Source: Marinobacter sp. THAF197a (GTDB lineage: Bacteria; Pseudomonadota; Gammaproteobacteria; Pseudomonadales; Oleiphilaceae). From it: DNA of 64,000 nt. Position 1 is the first letter of the stretch; every line of letters begins with the position of its first letter. Under the pieces are notes generated by a model. The model searched no databases. It saw only the letters and a program-made list of their open reading frames with translations, and was not told the DNA's origin. Shown here in pieces: positions 44,349 through 52,791 of this stretch. The stretch spans positions 3,410,001 to 3,474,000 of the forward strand of contig NZ_CP045324.1 in the NCBI RefSeq assembly GCF_009363275.1, written 5' to 3'. Position numbers and translations under genes: made by a program.

Positions 44349-44361
44349 GCCAACAGGCTTC

Positions 44362-44383
44362 CAGGCCCGCTGCGGCGGGCCTG
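44362..44383 (+). terminator. Terminator between the convergent lipoprotein and HNH genes
   Basis: CAGGCCCGC TGCG GCGGGCCTG is a perfect 9-bp stem with a four-base loop followed by TTC; it lies 14 bases after the lipoprotein stop and just beyond the end of the convergent HNH gene. Confidence 0.7.
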
Positions 44384-44384
44384 T

Positions 44385-44705
44385 TCATCTCCCCTTCTTC
44401 GGCACAAACCCCGCCGGCTTATCCCGAATCCATTCCACAAACGCCCTCACCTCCTCCAGTTCCAGCAGCCGTTCCCGCGTGTTGAAGTGCAACCCCAACT
44501 CACGCTCCGAACGCGCCCGATGAATCGCGTTATGGCATGGCCGGCACACCCACAAGGTGCGGGTGATCAGTTCCTCTTTGCTGAACAGTTTCTGAAACCG
44601 CTTTTTGCGGTGCAGGTGTTTGGGTATAAGGTGATGGCGGGTGAGCTTGAGCACGGCACGTTCGCAGAGTTCACAGTTGTCAGGCTGGGGCGGGAGTTTT
44701 AGCAT
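44385..44705 (-). CDS. HNH-family nuclease-like protein
   Basis: A 106-aa protein with a Cys2...Cys2 zinc frame (CELCER near residue 11, CRPCHN near 54) surrounding the HNH core LTRHHLIPKHLHRKK and HNAIHRARSERELG. This compact HNH type is widespread as single genes in proteobacteria; the role is undefined, with homing, restriction or repair all possible. It has no partner methylase or phage gene here. Confidence 0.82.
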   Translation of the reverse strand: MLKLPPQPDNCELCERAVLKLTRHHLIPKHLHRKKRFQKLFSKEELITRTLWVCRPCHNAIHRARSERELGLHFNTRERLLELEEVRAFVEWIRDKPAGFVPKKGR

Positions 44706-44785
44706 GTTACTCGGTTCGCTGCGGTAAAACGGTTACGCTGCCTTGCGCTGCTCTAAACCAGAATACGTTGTTTGGGGGATTCGGG

Positions 44786-45550
44786 ATGTATCTATGGTTC
44801 AAGCCGTGGCGAATGCTGGCCCTGCTGGCCGCTTTCCTGTCTACGGCCAGTCTCCAGGCGGGCGAACTGGTGCGCATCGCGGCGGCTTCGGATTTGCGCT
44901 ATGCCCTGGACGACATCATTGAGCTGTATCGCGAGGCCAACCCGGCCGCCAATGTGCAGGTGGTGTATGGTTCCTCCGGCAAAATGACTACGCAGATCAT
45001 TAACGGTGCGCCCTACGACATTTTCTTTTCGGCCGACATTGCGTTTCCCAGGCGGCTAGAGCAGGAGGGGCTGACGGCTACCCCGCCAGCGGTCTACGCC
45101 ATTGGCCGCATTGTGCTCTGGAGCAACACCCTGGACGCCGGCAGCCTGACCCTCAACGATCTGACTTCGGATGCCATTACCCGCATCGCCATCGCCCAGC
45201 CGGCCCATGCACCTTACGGGCTGCGTGCCAGGGAAGCCATGCAGGCGGTCGGCGTATGGGAGGCCGTGCAACCCAAGCTGGTGTTTGGTGAGAACATTGC
45301 CCACGCGGCGCAGATGGCCGCATCTGGTGCCGCTCAGGTGGGTGTGATTGCACTGTCTCTGGCGAAGTTTCCGGAACTGGCCACCCACAGCCATTACCTG
45401 ATCGACGACAACCTGCACAACCCGCTGACCCAGGGCTATGTGGTTACCCGGCGTGGCGGCGACAAGCCAGAGGCCATGCACTTTGCCGATTTCATGGCCA
45501 CAGAGCAGGCACACTCTATAATGGAGCAATACGGATTTGTGATGCCCTGA
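44786..45550 (+). CDS. modA: Molybdate-binding periplasmic protein ModA
   Basis: A 254-aa exported binding protein: signal peptide ending SLQAG, then IAAASDLRYALDDI, VVYGSSGKMTTQIINGAPYDIFFSADIAFPRRL and a C-terminal GYVVTRRGG segment. The SSGK/T and ASDL loops bind the oxyanion in ModA. The ATG at 44786 follows a GGGGGA; an upstream TTG adds only six residues. First gene of modABC, which imports molybdate (or tungstate) for molybdopterin enzymes. Confidence 0.9.
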   Translation: MYLWFKPWRMLALLAAFLSTASLQAGELVRIAAASDLRYALDDIIELYREANPAANVQVVYGSSGKMTTQIINGAPYDIFFSADIAFPRRLEQEGLTATPPAVYAIGRIVLWSNTLDAGSLTLNDLTSDAITRIAIAQPAHAPYGLRAREAMQAVGVWEAVQPKLVFGENIAHAAQMAASGAAQVGVIALSLAKFPELATHSHYLIDDNLHNPLTQGYVVTRRGGDKPEAMHFADFMATEQAHSIMEQYGFVMP

Positions 45551-45592
45551 CCGGCGCACGGCCAACCGGCATCTTCACCTGAAAGGACCCCA

Positions 45593-46279
45593 ATGTTTCA
45601 ACTCGGCCCCGCAGAGTGGCAGGCCATTGAAGTCACCTTCAAGCTCTGCCTGTATACCACCATCATTCTGTTATTGCTGGCCACACCTTTGTCCTGGTGG
45701 CTGGCGCAAGGGCGCACCCAGTTCCGTACCGTAGTGCAGGCCATTGTGGCGCTGCCATTGGTGCTGCCGCCCACCGTGCTGGGGTTCTATCTGCTGATCA
45801 CTCTTGGGCCCCGGGGCGTGGTCGGCCAAACCCTCCAAGACATGGGTTTTCAGCACCTGGCGTTTTCCTTTGAGGGGATTCTGATCGCCTCGGTTATCTA
45901 TTCCATGCCCTTTGCCGTGCAGCCGCTGACGGAGGCCTTTCGCAACCTGGGCCGGCGCCCGGTCGAGGTGGCCAGCAGCCTGGGCGCCGGCGCCTGGGAC
46001 CGGTTCCGAACGGTGATCTTCCCCCTCAGCCGGGGCGGTTTTGTGGTGGCAGCTACACTGACCTTCGCTCACACCCTGGGAGAGTTCGGCGTTATTTTGA
46101 TGCTCGGCGGCAGCATTCCGGGTGAAACCAAGGTGCTGTCGGTTTTGATCTACGATCACGCCGAAGCCATGAATTACGACGCCGCCCATAGCCTGTCACT
46201 GATGCTGCTGATCTTCGCCTTTGTCACCCTGTTTGTGGTGTACAGCATTAACCGCCGGTTCGAGGTCGCCAAGCTATGA
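45593..46279 (+). CDS. modB: Molybdate ABC transporter permease ModB
   Basis: A 228-aa permease with about five TM segments and the EAA-like loop EAFRNLGRRPVEVASSLGAGAWDRFRTVIFPLSRGG; AHTLGEFGVILMLGGSIPGETKVLSVLIYD is the ModB C-terminal signature. It overlaps modC by 4 bp, consistent with translational coupling. Confidence 0.93.
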   Translation: MFQLGPAEWQAIEVTFKLCLYTTIILLLLATPLSWWLAQGRTQFRTVVQAIVALPLVLPPTVLGFYLLITLGPRGVVGQTLQDMGFQHLAFSFEGILIASVIYSMPFAVQPLTEAFRNLGRRPVEVASSLGAGAWDRFRTVIFPLSRGGFVVAATLTFAHTLGEFGVILMLGGSIPGETKVLSVLIYDHAEAMNYDAAHSLSLMLLIFAFVTLFVVYSINRRFEVAKL

Positions 46280-47349
46280 CCCTGTACCTGCAGGCACACC
46301 TTCGCCACGGCAAGGACTTCGAACTCAAGGTTAACCATGAGCTACCGCTGGAGGGTGTCACCGCGCTGTTTGGCCGCTCCGGTTGTGGCAAAACCACCCT
46401 GCTGCGCATTATCGCCGGCCTGGAACGGCCACGGGGTGCGGTGGTGCGCTTTGGCGGGCAGCACTGGCAACGGGGCCGGCAGTTTCTGCCCCTGCACAAG
46501 CGCAGGATTGGCCTGGTGTTTCAGGAACACAGCCTGCTCCCTCACCTGTCCGCTCGGGAAAACCTGCTTTACGGATACCAACGAACACCGCCGGAGCAAC
46601 GTCGGCTTCACCCGGATGAAGTAACCGCCATGCTGGGAATTGAGCACCTGCTGGACCGGCGGATTGATCAACTCTCCGGGGGCCAGCGCCAGCGGTTTTC
46701 CCTTGGCCGTGCGTTGTTGATCAGCCCTCAGTTGCTGCTACTGGACGAACCCATGGCGGCGCTGGATACCCAGACCAAACGGGAAATCATGCCGTTTCTG
46801 GCGCGCATGGCGGCGGAATCCGGGGTGCCGATTATCATGGTCAGCCATTCCCCGGATGAGGTCACCCGGCTGGCAGACCGGGTGGTGTTCATGCAGAACG
46901 GCCAGATTCAGAACGTGGAAACCTTGCGGGAGGCCCTGGCCCGGCCAGACTCACCGTTGTTCGATGATGCGGGTGCGGCTTCAGTTCTGGAAGGTACTTT
47001 GGGCGAAGCGGGAGAAGATAACGCCCGGCCTTTTGGTCCGCCGGAGGCTCGCCTGTGGTTAACGAGTTCTACGCCGGCAGCCGGGATGAACAGAACCCGG
47101 ATCAGTATTCTTGCCCGGGATGTCAGTTTGTCTCTGGTAGACCCTCAACACATCAGCATCCAGAACCACCTGCCGGTGACCATTGAGCGCATAGACCCGC
47201 CCAGGGACAACCGTTGCGTGGTGGCCTGCCGAACGGCGGACGGTCAGCTGCTGTTGGCGGAAATCACCGCCCGGGCGGTCCAGCAACTGGGACTGGCAAC
47301 GGGCAAGCAGGTGTACGCGCTGATCAAATCGGTGGCGTTGCTGGCCTGA
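46276..47349 (+). CDS. modC: Molybdate ABC transporter ATPase ModC
   Basis: A 357-aa ATPase: Walker A FGRSGCGKTT (32-41), signature LSGGQRQR, Walker B LLLLDEPMAALD, and a C-terminal MOP domain (NHLPVTIERIDPPRDNRCVVACRTADGQLLLAEIT) that binds molybdate and feeds back on transport. It starts within the modB stop. Confidence 0.94.
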   Translation: MTLYLQAHLRHGKDFELKVNHELPLEGVTALFGRSGCGKTTLLRIIAGLERPRGAVVRFGGQHWQRGRQFLPLHKRRIGLVFQEHSLLPHLSARENLLYGYQRTPPEQRRLHPDEVTAMLGIEHLLDRRIDQLSGGQRQRFSLGRALLISPQLLLLDEPMAALDTQTKREIMPFLARMAAESGVPIIMVSHSPDEVTRLADRVVFMQNGQIQNVETLREALARPDSPLFDDAGAASVLEGTLGEAGEDNARPFGPPEARLWLTSSTPAAGMNRTRISILARDVSLSLVDPQHISIQNHLPVTIERIDPPRDNRCVVACRTADGQLLLAEITARAVQQLGLATGKQVYALIKSVALLA

Positions 47350-47377
47350 CATTGACAACCAGGCCAGCCACCCGTTG

Positions 47378-48241
47378 TCAGTGCATCAGGGTGTAGAGTT
47401 TGCGGCGGTATGTTCGTACATCCGGATTGTTGTTACCCAGCTTCTCGAACAGTTCCACCAGCGTGGCCTTGGCGATACCGTCTTTGTAGGTGCTGTCTGA
47501 CTGCATCAGGCGAATCAGCAGATCCATGGCTTCGGCGTTTTTGTCCTGCAAAACCCTATGCAGGGACAACTGGTGCAGGGCTTCCGGGTCTTTCGGATTG
47601 GCTTCCAGCTTGGCTTCCAGTTCCGACTGCGCCGGCAGTTCACCGGACTGCTTCAGAAACTTCACCCTGGCTGCCAGCTGCTTGGCCTTATGCTGCATTT
47701 TCTCTTCCGGCGGAAGACTGTTGAGCACCTGCTCGGCGGTGTCCAGATCGCCCTGCTCGGCTTTCAGCTGGGCCAGGTCAATCAGCACATCCAGGTTTTC
47801 CGGGTCTTTCTGGTTCATCTCCGTAAGGATGGCCAGGGCACCATCCACATCACCGGCTTCCCACAGGGTGTGAGCTTTCTCGTAGGGGTCTTCAGACGGC
47901 GCCTCGATGTGCTTTTCCAGCACCTTGCGGATCTCGCTTTCCGGCAGGGCACCGTTAAAACCATCCACCGCCTGGCCGTTTTTCACCAGAATCACCGTGG
48001 GCAGGCTGCGCACACCCAGGGAAGCCGTCAGTTCCTGCTGCTCGTCGGCATTCACCTTGGCCAGCTGGAAATTCCCCTGATACTCCTCCGCCAGCTTCTG
48101 CAGAATCGGCATCAGCTGTTTGCAAGGCGCACACCACTCGGCCCATACGTCCACCAGGATTGGGGTGGTGGCGGAGGCTTCCATTACTTTCTGCTGAAAG
48201 TTGTCGGCGGTGGCGTCGAAGATATACGGAGAATTGCTCAT
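47378..48241 (-). CDS. cnoX: Thioredoxin-fold TPR co-chaperone CnoX (YbbN)
   Basis: A 287-aa protein with an N-terminal thioredoxin domain (ILVDVWAEWCAPCKQLMPIL, Cys37 and Cys40) and a C-terminal TPR region (GDVDGALAILTEMNQKDPENLDVLIDLAQLKAEQGD). CnoX protects chlorine-damaged proteins and hands them to GroEL or DnaK. This protein keeps a full CxxC pair, unlike E. coli CnoX, which lacks one Cys, so it may keep thioredoxin-like redox activity. It is divergent from the lon paralogue. Confidence 0.88.
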   Translation of the reverse strand: MSNSPYIFDATADNFQQKVMEASATTPILVDVWAEWCAPCKQLMPILQKLAEEYQGNFQLAKVNADEQQELTASLGVRSLPTVILVKNGQAVDGFNGALPESEIRKVLEKHIEAPSEDPYEKAHTLWEAGDVDGALAILTEMNQKDPENLDVLIDLAQLKAEQGDLDTAEQVLNSLPPEEKMQHKAKQLAARVKFLKQSGELPAQSELEAKLEANPKDPEALHQLSLHRVLQDKNAEAMDLLIRLMQSDSTYKDGIAKATLVELFEKLGNNNPDVRTYRRKLYTLMH

Positions 48242-48314
48242 ATGTCGGGAACCTGAACCAGAATGAATGAAATTGTCTGAAGATATGGAGCCAACGGCGG
48301 AAAAATCAAGCCAG

Positions 48315-48344
48315 CTTGAAAACCCAGCTTTTGTCGCTACATAG
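48315..48344 (+). promoter_or_regulatory. Possible sigma-32 heat-shock promoter of lon
   Basis: CTTGAA and CTACATAG are 16 bases apart, close to the heat-shock pattern CTTGAA-N13/17-CCCCATNT, with the -10 matching at five of seven defined bases. It ends 34 bases before the lon start. Confidence 0.42.
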
Positions 48345-48378
48345 GTCTTTAACCACTCAGCCTTGAGAGCAACACGGT

Positions 48379-50829
48379 ATGAATGACGAGAACCGCAAAG
48401 ACTCCCTGGAAGAATTTGAAGAAGATGTGACCGAGTACATCGGCAAAGACGAGAACAGCAAAAGCCTGGTCTTGCCTCAACAGGCCAGGCCGCGGCGTAT
48501 GTATGTGTTGCCGGTGTCGAACCGGCCGTTCTTTCCGGCCCAGGTGCAGCCCGTGGTGGTGAACCAGGACCCCTGGCAGGAAACCCTGAAGCGGGTGGGC
48601 GAAACCGACCACAAGGTTCTGGGCATCTGCTTTGTGGAAGATCCGGAATCCGACACCGGTATTCCCGCCAGCGATGAGCTGGAAACTATGGGGTGTGCGG
48701 TGAAGGTTCACCACGCCCAGAGCGAAGGTGGCAAGGTTCAGTTTATTGCCCAGGGTATGCAGCGGTTCAGGATTGTTCAGTGGCTCCGCCGTCGCCCGCC
48801 TTATCTGGTGGAAGTGGAATACCCGGAGGAGCCGGAAGAACCGGCGGATGAGCTCAAGGCCTACACTCTGGCCATCATTGCTGCCATCAAGGAATTGCTG
48901 CGCACCAACCCTCTGTATGGTGAGGAAGTGAAGCAGTACCTGTCCCGCTTTGGCCCGGAAGACAGCTCGCCCCTGGCGGATTTCGGCGCCTCCATGACCA
49001 GCGCCCCGGGCCGGGAATTGCAGGATGTGCTGGATACCGTCCCCCTGCTCCGGCGCATGGAGAAAGTCCTGCTGCTCATGCGAAAAGAGCTGGAGGTGGC
49101 CCGCCTGCAATCCGAGATCAACGAGGAAGTGAACGAGAAGGTGCAGAAGCACCAGCGGGAATTCTTCCTGCGGGAGCAGCTGAAAGTCATCCAGCGGGAG
49201 CTGGGCATCGCCAAGGACGATAAGACCGCGGACGTGGAGCGTTTTGAAGAGCGCATGGCCAGGCTGAATCCACCGGAGGCGGTGCAAGAGCGGTTCAAGG
49301 ATGAAATCCAGAAACTGCAGGTACTGGAACAGGGCTCCCCGGAATACGGCGTTACCCGCAATTATCTGGACTGGATTACCCAGGTGCCCTGGGGTGTGCA
49401 TTCCGAAGACCATTTCGACCTGGCCGAAGCCCGCCGCATTCTGGACCGGGACCATGACGGCCTGAACGATGTGAAAGATCGCATCATTGAGTTCCTGGCC
49501 GAAGGCACCTTCAAGGGCGAAGTAAGTGGTTCCATACTGCTGCTGGTCGGCCCGCCGGGGGTTGGCAAAACCTCCATCGGCCGTTCGGTAGCGGATGCCC
49601 TGGGCCGTGAGTTCTACCGGTTCAGCGTGGGCGGTATGCGCGATGAAGCCGAAATCAAGGGTCACCGCCGCACCTACATTGGCGCCATGCCCGGCAAGTT
49701 CGTTCAGGCCCTGAAAGACAGCAAGGTGGCCAACCCGGTCATCATGCTGGATGAGATCGACAAGATCGGCAGCTCTTATCAAGGCGACCCGGCCTCTGCC
49801 CTGCTGGAAACGCTGGACCCGGAACAGAACCGGGAATTCCTGGACCACTACCTGGACGTGCGCATGGACCTGTCCAAGGTGCTGTTCGTGTGCACTGCCA
49901 ACCAGTTGGACACCATTCCCCGGCCTCTGCTGGACCGGATGGATGTGATTCGCCTGTCTGGCTACATCGGCGAAGAAAAACTGGCCATCGCCAAGCACCA
50001 CCTGGTGCCGCGGCTACTGAAACGGGCCGGTCTGCTGAAGAAACAGCTCAACATTACCGATGCCGCGCTCCGGCAGGTGATCGAAGGCTATGCCCGGGAA
50101 GCCGGCGTGCGGAACCTGGAAAAGCTGCTGCACAAGATCATTCGCAAAGGCATCGTGAAGCTACTGGAGAACCCGGACAAGCCGGTAAAAGTGGGCGTTG
50201 CCGACCTGCCGGACTACCTGGGCCAGCCCGCCTTCCGCAAAGAGAAATCCATGAAGGGCACTGGCGTGGTCACAGGCCTGGCCTGGACTGCCATGGGTGG
50301 CGCTACCCTGAGCATCGAAGCCTCCCGCATTCACACCAGCCAACGGGGCTTCAAGCTCACCGGGCAACTGGGGGATGTGATGAAGGAATCGGCAGAGATT
50401 GCTTACAGCTTTGTGTCTTCCAACCTGAAGCGTTTCAAGGGAGACCCGACCTTCTTCGATAAATCCTTCGTGCACCTGCACGTACCGGAAGGCGCCACCC
50501 CGAAAGACGGCCCGAGCGCCGGCGTCACCATGGCCACCGCCCTGCTCTCCATCGCCCGCAAAGAAGCCCCGCAGCAGAACATCGCCATGACCGGAGAGCT
50601 GACACTAACCGGGCAGGTGTTGCCGGTGGGTGGCATTCGGGAGAAGGTGATTGCTGCGCGCAGGCAGAAGATCAACAACCTGATACTGCCGGAAGCAAAC
50701 CGCGGGGATTATGAAGAGTTGCCGGAGTACTTGAAGGACGGGATATCGGTGAATTTTGCCAAGCACTACAACGATGTGTTTCAGGTGTGTTTTGGGAATA
50801 AGCCCAAGCAGGGGTCTAGTGTGCATTAG
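48379..50829 (+). CDS. lon: Lon-type ATP-dependent protease (AsrA-like paralogue)
   Basis: An 816-aa Lon family protease. After an acidic N-terminal extension, MYVLPVSNRPFFPAQVQPVVV starts the LAN domain, followed by a coiled linker, the AAA+ module (LLLVGPPGVGKTSIGRSVADALGREF, VIMLDEIDKIG) and the S16 protease domain with the Ser-Lys dyad (DGPSAGVTMATALLS and GGIREKVIAARR). The FFPAQ motif and the linker resemble the AsrA/second-Lon type of Pseudomonas more than the housekeeping Lon near clpX. No clpXP neighbour is present, which supports that. It probably degrades damaged or regulatory proteins under heat or antibiotic stress. Confidence 0.88.
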   Translation: MNDENRKDSLEEFEEDVTEYIGKDENSKSLVLPQQARPRRMYVLPVSNRPFFPAQVQPVVVNQDPWQETLKRVGETDHKVLGICFVEDPESDTGIPASDELETMGCAVKVHHAQSEGGKVQFIAQGMQRFRIVQWLRRRPPYLVEVEYPEEPEEPADELKAYTLAIIAAIKELLRTNPLYGEEVKQYLSRFGPEDSSPLADFGASMTSAPGRELQDVLDTVPLLRRMEKVLLLMRKELEVARLQSEINEEVNEKVQKHQREFFLREQLKVIQRELGIAKDDKTADVERFEERMARLNPPEAVQERFKDEIQKLQVLEQGSPEYGVTRNYLDWITQVPWGVHSEDHFDLAEARRILDRDHDGLNDVKDRIIEFLAEGTFKGEVSGSILLLVGPPGVGKTSIGRSVADALGREFYRFSVGGMRDEAEIKGHRRTYIGAMPGKFVQALKDSKVANPVIMLDEIDKIGSSYQGDPASALLETLDPEQNREFLDHYLDVRMDLSKVLFVCTANQLDTIPRPLLDRMDVIRLSGYIGEEKLAIAKHHLVPRLLKRAGLLKKQLNITDAALRQVIEGYAREAGVRNLEKLLHKIIRKGIVKLLENPDKPVKVGVADLPDYLGQPAFRKEKSMKGTGVVTGLAWTAMGGATLSIEASRIHTSQRGFKLTGQLGDVMKESAEIAYSFVSSNLKRFKGDPTFFDKSFVHLHVPEGATPKDGPSAGVTMATALLSIARKEAPQQNIAMTGELTLTGQVLPVGGIREKVIAARRQKINNLILPEANRGDYEELPEYLKDGISVNFAKHYNDVFQVCFGNKPKQGSSVH

Positions 50830-50834
50830 TAATA

Positions 50835-51011
50835 GGGTCTGTCCCAGGGGTCTGTCCCCAAAGGGGACTGACCCACTTTTGCCCGTCCATGCCCCCAAAC
50901 TAGAACCCATTGGTTCCAAGGTGGGTCAGTCCCCGAACGGGGACAGACCCCTAGCCAAACTCGAGCCCATGGGTCCAAAATGGGTCAGTCCCCATTCGGG
51001 GACAGACCCCT
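50835..51011. repeat. Tandem palindromic repeat cluster (REP/BIME-like) after lon
   Basis: Three hairpins of one type: GGGTC(T/A)GTCCCC, loop of three or four bases, GGGGAC(T/A)GACCC, at 50848-50874, 50923-50950 and 50982-51009. Each is a 12-bp stem with one central mismatch. A partial unit stands at each end (50835-50845 and about 51011-51023). The last two units are 59 bp apart and share a spacer, CCAAACT.GA.CCCAT.GGT. The array fills the gap between lon and the convergent MarR gene and may end both transcripts. GTCCCC-type palindromes like this are often mobilised by REP-associated tyrosine transposases, none of which is in the window. Confidence 0.82.
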
Positions 51012-51023
51012 GAGACAGACCCC

Positions 51024-51518
51024 TTAGGCCTTCTCCTTCCACCCATCATCCTTCAACACCGATCCAACGGTCAGCACCGGTGAGGCATCAATATCGTCGG
51101 CATCCATCATGTTCGCCACCCGCTGTAATGAGGCCAGGATCATGGTCTGCTCCCATTCGGCCAGGCTCTGGAACTTGGCAATAAAGTCTTCCTGCAGCGG
51201 GTTGGGGGCGCGGGCGAGTATCTCGGCGCCTTGTTCGGTCAGGTGCGCGTGTACTTTGCGTTTGTCCTGGGTGCTGCGCACCCGGTACACCAGTTTGCGC
51301 AGCTCCAGGCGGTCCAGGATGGTGGTTACGGTGGCCTGACTAAGACTGACATTTTCGGCGATGGTGCCAATCGTCACCTCTCCGAGGTCCCGGATAGTGC
51401 GCATGATCAACAGCTGTGGCCCTGTCAGCCCGGCGTGCTTGCTCAACCGCTTGGAATGAAGATCGGTCGCCCGGATAACCCGCCGAAGCGCCACCAACAC
51501 CTGCTCGTAATTGTTCAC
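51024..51518 (-). CDS. MarR-family transcriptional regulator
   Basis: A 164-aa winged-helix regulator: LTGPQLLIMRTIRDLGEVTIGTIAENVSLSQATVTTILDRLELRKLVYRVRSTQDKRKVHAHLTEQG is the full MarR DNA-binding domain with the DxRxxx wing. It resembles MarR proteins linked to compatible-solute control (EctR/CosR type), an impression I cannot verify here; no ectoine gene is nearby. A 19-bp perfect palindrome 32 bases upstream is a likely autoregulatory site. Confidence 0.88.
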   Translation of the reverse strand: MNNYEQVLVALRRVIRATDLHSKRLSKHAGLTGPQLLIMRTIRDLGEVTIGTIAENVSLSQATVTTILDRLELRKLVYRVRSTQDKRKVHAHLTEQGAEILARAPNPLQEDFIAKFQSLAEWEQTMILASLQRVANMMDADDIDASPVLTVGSVLKDDGWKEKA

Positions 51519-51549
51519 ACCACTGCTCCAGAATCAACGCATTGTTTAT

Positions 51550-51568
51550 ACCTCTAATAATTAGAGGT
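51550..51568. promoter_or_regulatory. Perfect 19-bp palindrome, candidate MarR operator
   Basis: ACCTCTAAT A ATTAGAGGT is a 9-1-9 inverted repeat with no mismatch, placed between the MarR start (51518) and the next gene (51719). Length and AT-rich centre suit a MarR dimer. Confidence 0.6.
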
Positions 51569-51718
51569 CTTTGCACTGGTAATTGCAAGTGGGCATTATC
51601 ACCTAGCTTGCGTCCTATATTGCTCAGCATGCCGCGCACCAGGTATGCGGCATTTTTTCTGGTGGCCATTATGCTATGGTCATCAGCTTGCCACTCACCC
51701 AGAAACGGATAACGGTTG

Positions 51719-52630
51719 ATGATCAGGTTTTTCCTCACACTCGTTTTTGCTATCACTTTCGCCGGCGCCTCCATGGCCCAACAGCAACCTGCTGAATCGG
51801 CCCAGCAAGTGACGGACGAAGACGTTGAAGAGCGAATCGGTGAATTGGAAAGCCCCCTGTACAATCCATTCGTGGAGCGTTATCTGCTGGATGAGGTGAA
51901 AGCGTTGCGGCAGGAGATGCAGAACACCCGGGCCGAGTTAATTGAAAAAGTGGTCGACAAGGAGTTGTCGGTTGCCGACAAAACCATGTCCTATGCCACC
52001 GATACCGTCACCTACTTCTTTTACCTGATTGCCGGCGCTACCTCCATTCTGGTGGTGATTGGCTGGAACTCGATCCGCGACATGCGCAACCAGCTCACCA
52101 GTCTGGCCGAGAAACGGGTAAATGAACTGGTGGTGGAGTACGAGAAGCGCCTGAAATCCATCGAAGAGCAGCTGCAACAGAAATCCGAGATCATCCACCA
52201 GAACCAGGCAGAGATTGAACGCACTAACGAGGTGCACGCGCTCTGGTTGAAGGCAAGCCAGGAGACCTCCCAGCAAAACAAGATCTCCGCCTACGACCAG
52301 ATTCTGGATCTACGCCCTGATGATGTGGAAGCCCTGAGCTACAAAGCCGACGCCGTTCTGGAAATGCGTGAACCCCTGTGGGCCATCAGCTTGTGCCAAC
52401 GGGCACTGAAGCTGGCCCCGGATAACGGCCACGCCCATTACCAGCTGGCCTGCGCCTACGCGGAGATTGGCCGCTGGGAAGACGCCGTCAGCACTCTGGA
52501 GAAAGCCATCGACATCTCCGAAGCCTACCGGGACGATGCCTCCGTCGACCCCAGTTTCGAGCAGTTACACGATCACGAAAGTTTCAGGAATCTGGTCTTC
52601 ACTGATCAGGACGACAGCACGGACGCATAA
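51719..52630 (+). CDS. Membrane-anchored coiled-coil TPR protein
   Basis: A 303-aa protein: signal-like MIRFFLTLVFAITFAGASMAQ, a hydrophobic helix about residues 100-120 (TYFFYLIAGATSILVVIGW), a coiled coil (about 125-175, VNELVVEYEKRLKSIEEQLQQKSEIIHQNQAEIER) and a C-terminal TPR region (ALSYKADAVLEMREPLWAISLCQRALKLAPDNGHAHYQLACAYAEIGRWEDAVSTLEKAI). It probably organises a periplasmic or membrane complex. No specific family name recognised. It precedes livK by 161 bp on the same strand. Confidence 0.75.
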   Translation: MIRFFLTLVFAITFAGASMAQQQPAESAQQVTDEDVEERIGELESPLYNPFVERYLLDEVKALRQEMQNTRAELIEKVVDKELSVADKTMSYATDTVTYFFYLIAGATSILVVIGWNSIRDMRNQLTSLAEKRVNELVVEYEKRLKSIEEQLQQKSEIIHQNQAEIERTNEVHALWLKASQETSQQNKISAYDQILDLRPDDVEALSYKADAVLEMREPLWAISLCQRALKLAPDNGHAHYQLACAYAEIGRWEDAVSTLEKAIDISEAYRDDASVDPSFEQLHDHESFRNLVFTDQDDSTDA

Positions 52631-52709
52631 CATCGCAGAGAACGGCACAGAGCTTGCTAATTCCACCCTGGAAAGCGACGCTGTGTTCCAGAGCAAGCCC
52701 TGGCCCGAT

Positions 52710-52724
52710 CTGCTTGACAAGCAG
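52710..52724 (+). promoter_or_regulatory. Palindrome with a consensus -35 upstream of livK
   Basis: CTGCTTG A CAAGCAG is a perfect 7-1-7 inverted repeat that contains TTGACA (52714-52719). A weak -10 (TTTGTT) follows 17 bases later. It may combine the livK promoter with an operator. Confidence 0.4.
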
Positions 52725-52791
52725 CTGGCTGTGGTGTTTGTTTAAGTCTCTGAGAACATAACAATAACCCTGATCAAACAGGAACATCACG

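Noticed and set aside
50835..51011. CRISPR-like array after lon
   Set aside because: The repeats are palindromic, only three, with similar instead of unique spacers, and no cas gene is present. It fits a REP/BIME cluster.
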